Below, in pieces: positions 34,982-45,985 of a stretch of 64,000 nucleotides of DNA. Position numbers and translations under genes: made by a program. Numbering within the stretch: position 1 is the stretch's first letter; every line of letters begins with the position of its first letter. A model generated the notes under the pieces. The model ran no database searches and was not told the DNA's origin. It saw only the letters and a list, made by a program, of their open reading frames with translations. The DNA comes from Sequoia sempervirens (lineage: Eukaryota; Streptophyta; Pinopsida; Cupressales; Cupressaceae): NCBI GenBank assembly GCA_007258455.2, contig VDFB02193867.1:533687071-533751070 (forward strand), read 5' to 3'.

Positions 34982-35015
34982 GGGACTCATATGCCACCTT
35001 AGGCGTATGAGTCCC
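34982..35015. repeat. Palindromic module in LTR E
   Basis: gggactcatatgcc (34,982-34,995), a 6-nt loop, then ggcgtatgagtccc (35,002-35,015): 13 of 14 positions pair. Related half- or full-palindromes recur through this LTR family. Confidence 0.75.
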
Positions 35016-35164
35016 CCTAGGTGGGACCCATACAACACAATTAGCATATGAGTCCTATGTGGCCCTTTTTAGGGTTTGAGTAAGAAAATCAAGTTTTTAA
35101 TTCAAAATTTTGGTTGATTTCAACAAGTTTGAGATCTAAATAATGGTAAATTAGGTGTAATATC

Positions 35165-35173
35165 TATATAAAC
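35165..35173 (+). promoter_or_regulatory. TATA-like box of LTR E
   Basis: TATATAAAC, 415 nt after the LTR start, followed by the leader that contains the hairpin module. It corresponds in position to the boxes in the other LTR copies. Confidence 0.5.
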
Positions 35174-36385
35174 AAGCTTCCAAGTCATTATTTTTATCTA
35201 GAGAAGGAAATTCAAGGTACAGGCATTTACAAGCACTAAAGCATTCTTTTACAAGAGAATTCAAGATCAAGTAGCAAGAATTGAAGTCTTGGAGCATCAT
35301 TATAGTGTTTTTGTAGGTCTTCAAGCTCACTTTCATTCAACATCTAGCATTGTCAAGGATTGATTATGCTGGCCTATGGTGAATCATGATGGATTCTAGG
35401 TTGGGGAGATATAACTAGACATCAAGCCAAGCCTAATGACTTAATTCCTAAGTGATTCCATCCTCCATTATCACTCTACTTTCAGCCTAAGGAAGGTACA
35501 TGTCTTTTTATGGCTTATTAGGGTGATTAAGGATCTCCCAAAGTGAGTCATTCATCCTCATACTTCATTCATGCATCTCATTCTAGCACATTAGAATAGG
35601 GTTACATTGCATTTAAGATTTCATAATCTTAGAGGCACTTAAGGTTAGGGTTTGTGTTTACATTTGCATTCAAGATCCATTATTCCTATCAAGGTTTAAT
35701 TACCAAACTAGGGGTTTGATTGAGGAAAAACTCCCATAATCAAATCAACACTACATTCTATTTTGTAGGTTTTCTTATAGGTTCAAATCCAGAAATCAGG
35801 TTGGGAAAGAAGAGAAAAGATTGGAGAGAAGAGCTAGACTTTGACTTTATAAAAAAGAAAAATGAGACTGATATGCCACAAGTAATTCCTAGTGCATGTA
35901 ATTTTCTAGATTCGTGAAGATCCTAAATACACACTATCAAATTCTTATTCTAGACTAGAAACCCTAGTCTGGGATTGATACGTCCAGCCTGGCATATGAG
36001 TCCCAATGTGCCCTAAATTCTATATTTTTAGAGTTTCAAAGCATATTCCAGGCATATTCAGGTTTCCAAGTGCACTGTTCTAATTACTTTGTTTTACATT
36101 CAATTTTGTGTTCATTTCTAGGTCATTTAGTGAAGTTTTTCATATCATCAGTCTTTGTCATTAGATCTTGCATATCATTTGTCTTTCCAAGCCCTATCTT
36201 GGTGGTGAACCCCTCTTTAGTCATTAGTCATACCCTAGGAAACCCTATCGTAGATCTCTTTCCTTCATTACATCCTTGGATTGAGACCCCTAGGGTTTCC
36301 TTGGGTGAAACTAACTGGAATAGGTTTTAACCCTAGTGTTCCATCTCTCAAAAAGATAGAGCACCCTATTCCTGCTGTTTCATTT

Positions 36386-36403
36386 TGGTGAACTTTCATT
36401 TAG
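36386..36403 (+). other. X primer-binding site
   Basis: TGGTGAACTTTCATTTAG, three bases after the LTR end. Element Y has TGGTGAAATCGCCTTTAG at the same place (45,968). The shared TGGTGAA start and the identical ttt spacer support both. The primer tRNA is not identified. Confidence 0.6.
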
Positions 36404-36929
36404 ACATTTCTAATTTGGAGTGCATCATAATCCTAGATTTACCCTGCATTAACATTGCATTAGGGTTTCCATTAGTTAATTGGCATTCTAGGGTTTCTAA
36501 ATCTTGCATTAGTGAAAGTGCATACAGGTTGCATTTTTGCATCTTACATCATCGAATTTCATCTAAAATATACATTTGCACTTAACTTAGACATCATCCA
36601 AAACATAAAACATAAAATTCACACAAAATTAACTAAAAATGATTCAAAAACCCTAAACTGAGACTCATATGCGCCTCTGGGTGATTTAGTCCCAATATAG
36701 GAGATTTCTCCTAATTTTTGGGTATCTTATGCTGACTGTTATTCACTGTTTAGACCTTTGAAAAACTATGATTGGGACTCATATGGCCCTCTGGACAATT
36801 TAGTCCCATTTTAGATTTTAGATTACATTTTACAACATTAAAAGCTTTATTTCTTTGTTCCTATTTTTTGTCATTATCTTTTTGCTTCAGTTTACTAAGT
36901 TTTTGTTTCATGCATTTCATTAGATCTTG
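36404..36929 (+). other. X leader
   Basis: Non-coding. Homologous to the Y leader at 45,986-46,440 (shared words gcattaacattg, gcattctagggttt, cattagtgaaagtgcata). It contains two further gggact / gactcat modules near 36,660 and 36,775. Confidence 0.65.
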
Positions 36930-37524
36930 TTTAATCTAGTTACATTGTAATTTTGGATAGAATTAGATTACTATACTTAATGAGGGAACAATTGATGACA
37001 AATAGGACTTAATGAGGCCTTTATTTGGTGTTGTGAGGTGTTTTACACATCCACACTTTGTCTTGGAGCCTTGCAAACTAAATAAAATACATTTATTGAT
37101 GACTTGTAAAGGTGTTGTAAGGTGTTGTAACACATCTTCACACTTTCCTAGGACCATAATATCATAATTCACCTAAATAATATTACCAAGACCTATTTCA
37201 AAGTGTTGTAAAGTCTTGTAGTAAACTTTCACACTTTTCTAGGCTTGTCATCAATATTTACACCTTTCTTATGCTTTAAATGGCCCCTTTATGCATTTAC
37301 ATGCCTTAATTAAATGTCTTGTTGAAGAAGAACCTGATAAACATTATTTAAATTATCACAATTCTCGACACCCACTTAAAATTGGATTAAGTTGCCATTG
37401 GTGGTGACTTAGTTCCATTTGGCTCAAAAAGCAAAATTAATTTAAAATTCTTTCGGGTTTTTATTTCTTAAGACCTAAGGTCGGCTTGTGATAAGGCATT
37501 TCTAGGAATTAGGGAATAATTGTG

Positions 37525-37533
37525 TATAAATAT
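37525..37533 (+). promoter_or_regulatory. TATA-like box of LTR copy A
   Basis: TATAAATAT, followed about 60-100 nt later by the tcaagcaagctagggtttta block shared with copies B and C. Confidence 0.5.
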
Positions 37534-37780
37534 AGGGTTTTACCTCTCATTTGACCTAATTCATGACTCATCATCATTCATCCATCATTCATCATGTTCT
37601 CAAGTCAAGCAAGCTAGGGTTTTAGCATTCTAAGTCATCAAGATAGCATTCTAACACATTCAAGGGAAGACTCTTCATGTTCTGCTATAAAAATTCAAGA
37701 TCAAACATCATGGAAAGGTATTAAGTCCATTATTTTATGCTTCATTGCATTATTTCTTCATTTGGTTTAATTACCTAAAA

Positions 37781-37803
37781 GGGGTTTGACCAAGGCAAAC
37801 CCC
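37781..37803 (+). other. LTR hairpin module, copy A
   Basis: ggggtttg (37,781-37,788), loop accaagg, caaacccc (37,796-37,803): a perfect 8-bp stem. It lies about 250 nt after the TATA box, so it would be transcribed. Confidence 0.7.
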
Positions 37804-38674
37804 CATGCCCTAACATTGAACATTTCTTTCTCTCTTTGTGTGATTTGTAGGTCTTGTTTGCATATTTTCCTAAGAAAAAGATTATAAAGTTTTCATAATG
37901 TTTCAAAGCCCTTCAAGGTTGTCAAAACCTTGAAAGAGGCTTGGAGAACACCTAGAGGCCTAATTTTGTAGTTTTAGATCTAAAAAATTACTAGGAGCAG
38001 AAGTGCAGACCTAAAGCTATAGGATCCTCTCCTAAAATTCTTGAAAGTCAGAAGTGGAATAAGTTTCCACTAGTGGTGGATTAGTCTTGCTTCTGGGACT
38101 AAAAATTGGTTTCTACATTTTTGGATACCCATTTGGCAAATTCTTGTTTTGACAAGTTTTCCCAAAATTGGGACTAAGTCACCTAGCCTGGCGTAAGTTT
38201 CTGGGAAGTCAACATTTTTAGTAAATTTTTTAGGATTCTAGAATCTCCCTACATCATATTTCATATTCTAGGTGCACCTCTCCAATTTCGTTATGTTATT
38301 TCATTATTTACTTGCATTTTTAGGCATTCTTGCATATTACAGTGTGTTTTCCAGCACTTTACTTTTTTTGGTTTAGCATCATTAAATCATTTTATTCTCA
38401 GATCAATGCATTAGTACATCATAATTAGATATATTAAATTCCATTTACATTAATATTGAATGAGGGAATTTCCCATTTTGGCCCATCTCTCTCCTTTTAG
38501 GTGAAAAACCCTAGAAATGTGAGAGAGCATTAGGGTGCCAAAATCATTGTCCACACTTTTCATTTTCAGCATTAGTTCATAGTTCAATTAGGTTAGACTC
38601 CATTTTCCATTCATTAGCAAAAAAAACCAAAAAAACCTATAAATTAATGAACCACTTGGAGAAAGCATAGTTAT

Positions 38675-39180
38675 TTGAGTATGGAAAATCTCTTTGTCCA
38701 AGTTAATGTAAACCTTAAGCCTTTTAGTATTGATGAATTTGACATGTTAGATGAAGACCTTGAGGATTTCATATCACAAGGTTCATCCACTTGGGCTTGT
38801 TACAACAAACTGAAACCAAGAGAAATTAAATTGAACCTCAGCTTATCATTTACCCACCTTTGTGCACAAATCTCAAACTCAAAACAACTCCGCTTTCACC
38901 CTTAAACCACCTAAGAAAAATTCTTTACAAAAATCAAGTTATAATACCATTTCTCACACATATAATACTAGAAACAATCCATAACCAAAATAACCAACTA
39001 CAACATCCTCACCCTTTCCTAACCATGTCTTTCCTAGTGTTCCTTGATTTCCTTCGCATAGTGAGGAGTATGATCTTGTCGAACAACTTAAGAATACTCC
39101 TACAAAGATATCTCTATGGGACCTAATTCAAAATTCACCTAACTATCACAATATGCTTCAAACCACCTTGCAATAATTTT
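38675..39180 (+). pseudogene. X gag remnant and gag-protease linker
   Basis: Frame 38,675-38,902 begins MSMENLFVQVNVNLKPFSID and is acidic. After shifts, the region 39,060-39,130 reads YDLVEQLKNTPTKISLWDLI, the linker also present in T1 (YNLVDQLRKTSAQISIFEL). No capsid or zinc-knuckle motif is visible, so the capsid part of gag is missing, either deleted or lost with the insertion of copy A. Confidence 0.6.
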
Positions 39181-39700
39181 TGATCTCTTTTAGTACAAAT
39201 GTAAATGATGTGGTAGCTCTAATTAAAGGAATGAATGTGGTTAATGTAGACATTACTTTTTACCAACATGAGCTACCTCCTTTGAAAATGAGAAAGAAAA
39301 ATGATGCATTCATGATAATAGCTATCTATGATGGATGGGGAATAAAAATAACCCTTGTTAACAATGGCTTCGCCCTTAATGTGTGTAGTGTGAACCTTTT
39401 ACATAAACTTGGTGTGGATATATCAAGAATTAAACCCGACTAATTGTCAATTTGAGGATTTGACAATTTAGGAAAGCTACCTCTTGGTGTAATTACTTTA
39501 CCAATCATAGTTGGAAAGGGTACATTGCAAACCCCCATTCATGTTATGTCCAATAATCTTTCATATAATCTTCTTTTAGGGTGACCTTGGATTCATGAGA
39601 TGCATGTAGTGCCTTCAAATCTTCATTGTATAATGAAGTATGTCTATAACAATAAGGTATACCAATTTGAAATAGACCTTGACCTAAAGTTTTCTTAGAA
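39181..39700 (+). pseudogene. X aspartic protease, catalytic Asp lost
   Basis: Begins with HELPPLKMRKKNDAFMI and the active-site block TLVNNGFALNVCSVNLLHKL. The usual Asp of the DNG/DSG motif is Asn (AAC at 39,360-39,362), a G-to-A change. A stop follows at 39,441-39,443. The conserved YNLLLG...PWIHEMHVVPSNL block follows near 39,565-39,625, with another stop inside it. Clearly inactive. Confidence 0.75.
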
Positions 39701-40025
39701 GTTTAAAAAGGAATGACAAGTCCTCTAAACACTTTAATTCCAACATCGAACATAGAACCTATAGAAGAAGAAAAAGAAGAGATGGAAACGGTGTCAAAGT
39801 TATTGGATGAGGATTGGGGATCCTTAGAGTTCACACCATCATTTATGGGAGAATATATATAATCACAAGAACAAAATATGGAAAACAAAAGAAACTAATG
39901 ATGATGTCAACATAGAATATGGAAGAAACTCACAAGCATCAACCTCATCTACTCTAGAAGAAGACACAATCTATACAAAAAAAATTGATGAGATAGATTA
40001 TCAACAACCACCAAACCTGAAAGAA

Positions 40026-40250
40026 ATGGAGAGAGTCTATGGAAAAGGTTATGAACTTATGAAACAACTTTTTTATAGTGGAAAAGGATGTGGAAAGAAA
40101 GAGAAATGCATTTGTTTTCTTGTAGAACCTAGCATGCAAGAAACAAAAAGTGGCTTGGGATATTTTCCTTCTAAGATAATGCAAGAAAACAAAAGACCTT
40201 CATTGACATCAATTCCATCACATGTAATCCTAAAACAACTCGCACCTTGA
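40026..40250 (+). pseudogene. X G-patch-like region
   Basis: Frame with MERVYGKGYELMKQLFYSGK followed by GCGKKE and, further on, KSGLGYFPSK. It corresponds in position and pattern to the G-patch after the T1 protease and to the W fragment. It probably binds RNA or a partner protein within the polyprotein, by analogy only. Confidence 0.55.
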
Positions 40251-40384
40251 AGCATCCTTAATTTATTTATATGACTTGTGAACCATCATGGTAATACTTC
40301 AAATATGATGAAGCCTTGAAAGAAATGTTAGGAGTTTATTACAAACCATCTACTCCTCCTAAAAAGAAATAGGTTACATGTGCT

Positions 40385-40651
40385 ATGATTAGTGATTTAA
40401 TAATAAAATATGGAGAAAAGGAAAGTAATGAGATTGATAAGGACAATGAAAAATACAACTCTAAATTACCAAAAAAAGGTGCACTTCCTTTGGGAGATAC
40501 AATTGACATACTGATGGATATAAAAAATAAAGAGAAAGTGATTAAGATAGGAAAGTTCTTTGACGAAGATGAACAAGAAGATCATGCAACTTTACTTCAT
40601 GTCCTTTCCCAAAAAAATTTCTTGGACTTATTCAGATATGTTGGGAATTGA
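40385..40651 (+). pseudogene. X protease-RT spacer
   Basis: An 88-codon frame rich in Lys, Asp and Glu with no catalytic motif. It lies between the G-patch and RT, as in T1. The following sequence shifts frame into the RT N-terminus. Confidence 0.5.
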
Positions 40652-40779
40652 TGCTAAGATAGTAATGCACAACATAGTCCTAGTTGAAAATTCTAAACCA
40701 GTAAGACAAAAGATATGAAAGATGAATCCTAAGATAGCCTTACTAGTTAACGCCAGGAGATTGAAAAAATCCTTCATGT

Positions 40780-41385
40780 TAGGTTCATCTGACCTATTGA
40801 TTATTCTCCTTGGATCTTGAACATTGTTGTAGTCACAAAACTTGATAATCATATTAGGATGTGTAAAAAATTTCATGATTTAAATAAATCATCCGTAAAA
40901 GATGATTTCTCCCTTCCTAATATTGACATGATAGTGGAATCGACTGTGGGACATGCTTTGTTGTCATTTATGGAAGGATTTTTTTGGATATAATACAATC
41001 TTTATCAACCCTCAAGATCAATAGAAAACAACATTTTCTACAGCTTGGGGAACATTTTGTTGGGTAGTCATGCCTTTTGGATTAAAGAATGTAGGCATGA
41101 CATATCAACAAGCTATGAAATTGATATTTCACAATTACATACACAAGATTTTGGAAGATTATGTTGATGATATTCTTGGTAAATCTTTAAATAAAAAGTA
41201 TAATGTGAATATCCTTCAAAAAATATTTGAGTGAATGTGAAAGTATAACATGAGATTAAATCCAAAAAAGTGTGTCTTTGGTGTAGGTAGTGCACAACTT
41301 TTAGGTTTTATCATATCTCATAGAGAATTGAGGTGGAAACAATGAAAATTGATGCTATAGTTAACATGCCACCTCCTACAAGAAT
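40780..41385 (+). pseudogene. X reverse transcriptase
   Basis: Across short frames: MCKKFHDLNKSSVKDDFSLP (about 40,858), NIDMIVESTVGHALLSFMEG, TAWGTFCWVVMPFGLKNVGM, then TYQQAMKLIFHNYIHKILED. The catalytic YVDD (YVDDILGKS, about 41,161-41,186) follows, and NPKKCVFGVGSAQLLGFIIS marks the thumb. Stops interrupt it, for example after NPQDQ, but the active-site aspartates are kept. The order and wording match the T1 RT. Confidence 0.85.
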
Positions 41386-41990
41386 TTCTCAATTGGGCAC
41401 TTTATAAGGAATAATTCAGGCTATCCATCATTTTGTAGCTTCCCTAGTAGAAGAAACATTACCTTTTACACATCTTCTTAAGAAAGAGGTGTATTTTAAT
41501 TGGAATAAGGATTTGGAAACATGATTTTGAGAGTTTGAAAGATTATCTTGCTACTTCACATATTCTACAACCCATTGGGCAAGACAAACTATTTATGCTC
41601 TATACAATTACATCAACTCATGCTCTCGTAGCACTATTGGCTCAACAAGATGAAAGTGGTAAAGAATATCTTGTTCATTAAATTATCCAAACTCTATTTG
41701 ATTATGAGAAATGATACAAAAAAATAGAGAAACAATGTTTGGCTATTGTATTTGCTACTAGAAAACTAAGACACTACCTATGAAATGTTGAAATACATGT
41801 GATGATGAAATCTGATCCTTTAAAACATCTTTTCAATAAAAGAAATTTATTAGGTCACTTAGCTAAGTGGGTTATGTTGTTAACTGAGTTTGACCTTAAG
41901 TTTATTTCACAAAAAGTAATCAAGGGACAAAGCTTGACCAACCAATTACTTGATGCTCCTCCTTTAGTGTTACCTAATAGTGATTCATTC
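41386..41990 (+). pseudogene. X classical RNase H
   Basis: The region from PPTRISQLGTL to LVLPNS. Landmarks include HLLKKEVYFNWNKD (about 41,469), LAIVFATRKLRHYL (about 41,740) and HLAKWVMLLTEFDLKFI (about 41,857). The last block is in the longest open frame (41,799-42,257), which runs on into the second RNase H. Confidence 0.72.
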
Positions 41991-42500
41991 CCTGACAATA
42001 ATGTGTGGACAATTGAAGCTAGTACATGGGAGTTATATTTCGACGGATCTAAGTGTAGAATTATCTTTTGTGCGAGGGTTATAATGACCCCACCCATGGG
42101 AGAACCTATTACCTTTTCTTATCACCTAAAATTCCTATTTACAAGCAACACCGTAGAGTATGAAGCATTGCTTGTTGGACTGAACACCGCTTTAATTATG
42201 GGAACTCAAAATATTAAGATATTCGGTGATTCACAATTAGTAATCAAACAAATAAATTGAGCATATCAAGCGAAACATTAAAAATTATCAAAATATAAGG
42301 ATTTCACAATGAATAATTTGTTACAAAATTTTGATTTGTACACCATTGACAACATCCCACAAAAAGATAATCGACATGCGAATGCAATGGGGAATGTGGG
42401 TTCCCTTATATCTCCTCAAGATCCCTCAAAGCACTTCACATTTATTGTGCATACAATTATGAAACCATCAATAGAAGAAAAAATAGAAGTATTATAAACT
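41991..42500 (+). pseudogene. X second RNase H
   Basis: In the same frame as the end of the first RNase H (41,799-42,257). WELYFDGSK (FDGS about 42,039-42,050), VEYEALLVGLNTAL (about 42,153) and FGDSQLVIKQI (about 42,222) give the D, E and D of the fold. A TGA after KQIN stops the frame. The downstream piece 42,309-42,494 (FDLYTIDNIPQKDNRHA) continues the domain's end. The double RNase H supports a Tat-lineage assignment. Confidence 0.82.
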
Positions 42501-43790
42501 GCCATCGAGAACTCTAGTGAATGGTATGCACCGATATTTAATTATTTAAAATACAATACCTTTCTTGAGCCGACAACTAAGAACACTTGTGACCACCTTC
42601 AAAAACTTGTATATAAATATATAATCCTCTCTGATGTGTTGTATCAAAGGTCCTTTGATGGTCTCTTACTCAGATACCTTAACAATCTAAAATCCCCATA
42701 GAACTTGAACAAGCTCATGCAAGTGCTTATGGAGGTCATTTTGGAGGAAGAACATTAGTCCAAAAACTAATCCACATAGGATAATATTAGAGACATATGG
42801 AACAAGACTGCTTTCCATATGTTAAGGAATTTCACAAATGCCAAGAGCATAGCAATTTGATCCAAGCTCCTGCCTCCAAACTTCATGCTCAAGTTCCTAT
42901 TTGGCCCTTTTTGGTATGGGCTTTGGATCTCATTGGAAAAATCTCACCACCTGCCTCCACTGGACATACATTCATAATCACTTTAATAAACTATTTCACA
43001 AAATGGGTAGAGGCAATTCCCCTTCATTCAAAAATTGTCAATGTGATATGTCATATCATATAATTAGAACACATTATTGCATTCTTTGGGCTTCCTTCTT
43101 CATTAGTTTTGGACAATGGGACAACATTTAAGAATAATTGCATGAAGAATTTCTTAGAGACATTTAACATTTAACATTTTTTTTCAACACCATACTGCCC
43201 ACAATCTAATGGTCAAGCTGTATCAACTAATAAAACCCTCAAAAAAATCTTAAAGAAAATGATAAGAAAACATAATAACGAGTGGCACACATAGCTAACA
43301 TATGCATTATGGGCCTATCATACGAATGCTATATTATCCACTAGGACTACCCCTTATAGCCTCGTCTATGGCACCAAGGAAATAATGCCCTTAAAGTTAG
43401 AGATTCCTACATTAAGGATTTCTCTTCAAGGAGTTATTAATGATAGTACTTATAAAGAACAACAATTACATCAGCTTGAAATTCTTGATGAATAAAACAT
43501 TAATTCTCTTGAACACCTTCAAGCTTACTCTAGGAGAAAGCAATGTAGTTACAATGACAATGCTATCCCCCAGTCATTCAATAAAGGTGATTTGGTGTTA
43601 TGTTCAAGAATTAATGTAATGCCAATGCCACCCCAACTGAAAAAGGAAAGTTCAGCCCTAATTGGCTAGGACCTTATAAATTCAATGAAAGTTATTAGTC
43701 TGGAGCATACATGTTGATAGAAATGGATGATACACCTCTTAAGGAACCTATCAATGCAACACATTTTTGTCGGTACTATGTCTAATTTTC
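42501..43790 (+). pseudogene. X integrase, catalytic Glu lost
   Basis: Zinc-binding part: YGGHFGGRTLVQKLI (about 42,730) and EFHKCQEHS, where the second Cys of CxxC is His. Catalytic core: WALDLIGKIS with the first Asp (about 42,918), LVLDNGTTF with the second (43,109-43,120), and GQAVSTNKT where the third acid should be Glu. Here GTA at 43,220-43,222 codes for Val, so the enzyme could not join DNA. YALWAYHTNAI, TPYSLVYGTKEIMPLKLEIP and a C-terminal block follow with frameshifts and stops. Confidence 0.82.
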
Positions 43791-44186
43791 TCAAATAGTG
43801 TGAATGATAGAGTAGTGGTGTTTTATGTTAGTAGATGATATTCTATGCACTCTCACATTGTTTTGTTCTTGACAAATAGTTATTTGTGTGTCTTGAATAC
43901 TAAAGTAATTATTTAAATTAATTTTTAAATGTTTACTTTAGGTTTCATACTATTCAAGATAATCCTATATATGTTATGTTAGACTAGATACTTATATGCA
44001 TTTAATGTTCTTCATTAGATCATAGGTGCATTTAATTTAACATAACATACTTAATCATAATGTTGCATTTAAGAGAAACCGGAATAGTTTTAATTAGATC
44101 ACATAAAGCATGTTAAATCATGGAGACATTTATTAAATAGTCTTAAAAAGAGTATTTGATAAATCACATTACCATTCAACTCCAAA
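43791..44186. other. X 3' region up to the Y insertion
   Basis: About 400 bp of non-coding, AT-rich sequence after integrase. No PPT precedes 44,192, so the LTR that starts there is not the 3' LTR of X. Confidence 0.55.
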
Positions 44187-44191
44187 CTTAT
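44187..44191. repeat. Left target-site duplication of Y (CTTAT)
   Basis: Identical to 54,594-54,598, directly outside the other end of element Y. Confidence 0.8.
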
Positions 44192-44957
44192 TGTGGACAT
44201 AGAAAAAGTATTCCTTTTTTCTTGCTTAATATGGGAATAATTAATGACAAACTAGACTTAATGAGGCCTTGATTTAGTGTTGTGAGGTGTTTTACACATC
44301 CAAACTAGGTCTTGGACCCTTGCAAACTGAATAAAATGCATTTAATGATGTCTTGTGAAGGTGTTGAAAGGTGTTGTAAAAGAATTTCACACCTCTCTAG
44401 ACTTAATGGACCCATATTTCCCTAATTTAATGTTGAAAAATGAATTTAAGGGAATTCTCACATTAATCTAGAAGGCTTGTGAATTAAACTTAACTCTAAT
44501 CTAGTGTTGTAATGTGTCTTACACATTCACATTGGATGGTGTGCCTTCCTAGGATATGTGGACCTCATTTTAATGATGTAAAGTGCATTTAATCATACTT
44601 CCACATTCAACCTTGTGTCCCTAGCCCTAATTAATCTTTACATCATCATTCATAGGCCCCTATGGCCTCATATTGTGCATCCAAAGGCTTATTTTGATCA
44701 AGGACCTAATGAAATCATCATATAAAACTAATTTCTTCACTCCCTGCCCATCCAACTAGAAAAATAACCCTTGTGGCACCAAGTTTTGCATCTAGGTGAA
44801 TTAGCCCCATCCAAGTGGGACTAAGTCATCCAACTTGGCAACTTAGTCCCTTTTGGGCTATTTTTTGATGTTCGGGCGAGAAAATTGGATTTTAAGTTTA
44901 TTTTTCCTTCATGTCATCCTTGGGGATCAAACTAATGAGAAAACTAGGTAGGTTTCA

Positions 44958-44966
44958 TATAAATAG
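44958..44966 (+). promoter_or_regulatory. TATA box of LTR B
   Basis: TATAAATAG, 766 nt from the LTR start. Copy C has TATAAATAA at the same distance. Downstream, gcctctaaaccctaattcat is conserved and probably includes the transcription start region. Confidence 0.65.
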
Positions 44967-45190
44967 AAGCCTCTAAACCCTAATTCATAACTCATTCATC
45001 TTCCATTTCAAGCCAAGCAAGCTAGGCTTTTAGCATTCTCAATCATTAAGATAGCTTTTTCTGACATTCAAGGGTAGATTCTTCATATTTTGCTACAAAA
45101 AATTAAGATCTATCATCATTAAAAGTCTCTAACTCCATTGATTCATTATTCATTGTATTATTTCTTCAGTTTGGTTTAGTTACCTAAAAA

Positions 45191-45213
45191 GGGGTTTGAC
45201 CAAGGCAAACCCC
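45191..45213 (+). other. LTR hairpin module, copy B
   Basis: ggggtttg, loop accaagg, caaacccc: identical to the copy at 37,781-37,803. It is absent from copy C, where the corresponding region near 53,870 is deleted. Confidence 0.7.
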
Positions 45214-45967
45214 CATGCCCTAACATCCAACATTTCTTTCTCTTTCATTGTGTGTTTGTAGATTTAGGTATCTTGAAGACTTGGAAATCATTTAATATTA
45301 GATTGAAGAATCATTGAAGACATCTACTTGTTTGCAAAGCTGAAATATCCAATAAAAGTCACTTTCAGGCCCAAAAATCAGAGTTTCAAAAGCAGACACC
45401 TATCAGGAACTGAAGTGCAAACCGAGGGCTTCTATTTCCACTTTTATATTTGCAAAAATTTAGAAGTGGAATAAGTCACCAACAATGGTGACTTAGTCCC
45501 ACTAAATTTATTTTTGGGAAGTTTCTATAGATTTGGATACCCATTTGGCTAAAAAAAGCTTTGGAGCAATTTTTCTAGATCTGGGACTAAGTCGCCCAAA
45601 TTGGCCCAAGTGTCCAATGTTAGCTTTTGCATTAGGTTTTTTAGGGTTCCCTAACTTCATTCCATCATTTTTCAGCCTCTAGGTGCACACCTTCAGTTTC
45701 ATCAATTTTTGTTACAATCTACCTTCATTTCTAGGTTTTTTGCATATCACTATGTGTTTTCAAACTTGCATATCTTAGGCTTTTCATTAATAATCAACAT
45801 CATTTATCAATTTATTGCATTTAAACATTGAATATAGGCATTTTCATCCATTCTTTCATTGATTTTGAGTGTAGACATTGTCCATTTTGGCCCATCTCTC
45901 TCCTTTTAGGTGAAAAACCCTAGAAATGTTAGAGAGCATTCTGGTGCTAAAATCTATGTTTAAATTT

Positions 45968-45985
45968 TGGTGAAATCGCCTTTAG
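45968..45985 (+). other. Y primer-binding site
   Basis: TGGTGAAATCGCCTTTAG, three bases (ttt) after LTR B. The counterpart in X is at 36,386. Confidence 0.6.

Larger units (their letters stand above)
34750..36382 (+). repeat. X 5' LTR (copy E)
   Basis: Starts (C)GTGGCAA, where copy F has TGTGGCAA, and ends CTGTTTCA three bases before the PBS. TATA-like box at 35,165-35,173. It contains several gggactcatatg hairpin modules (for example 34,982-35,015) and a diverged copy of the ggggtttg hairpin at 35,711-35,735. About 1.6 kb. Small frames within it are chance. Confidence 0.75.
36930..38545 (+). repeat. LTR-like copy A inside X
   Basis: A member of the same LTR family as copies B and C. It shares gacttaatgaggcc and gtgttgtgaggtgttttacacatcc. 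It has a TATA box (TATAAATAT, 37,525-37,533), the ggggtttg hairpin at 37,781-37,803, and the end block aggtgaaaaaccctagaaatg near 38,500. Its outer ends are unclear, and no PBS or convincing target duplication is seen. It may be a solo LTR in the X leader or the scar of a recombination between two elements. Confidence 0.6.
44192..45964 (+). repeat. Y 5' LTR (copy B)
   Basis: 1,773 bp. Starts TGTGGACAT and ends TATGTTTAAA, where copy C has TTTGTTTACA. TATA box at 44,958-44,966. Contains the ggggtttg hairpin (45,191-45,213) and palindromic gggactaagtca modules at about 44,820-44,855 and 45,470-45,500. Confidence 0.82.

Noticed and set aside
35720..36585. Small frames inside LTR E
   Set aside because: They lie in LTR and leader sequence, are not kept in related copies and have no domain.
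36873..38550. CTTTT as target duplication of copy A
   Set aside because: The sequence is T-rich and the implied LTR start does not match the family start, so a chance match is likely.
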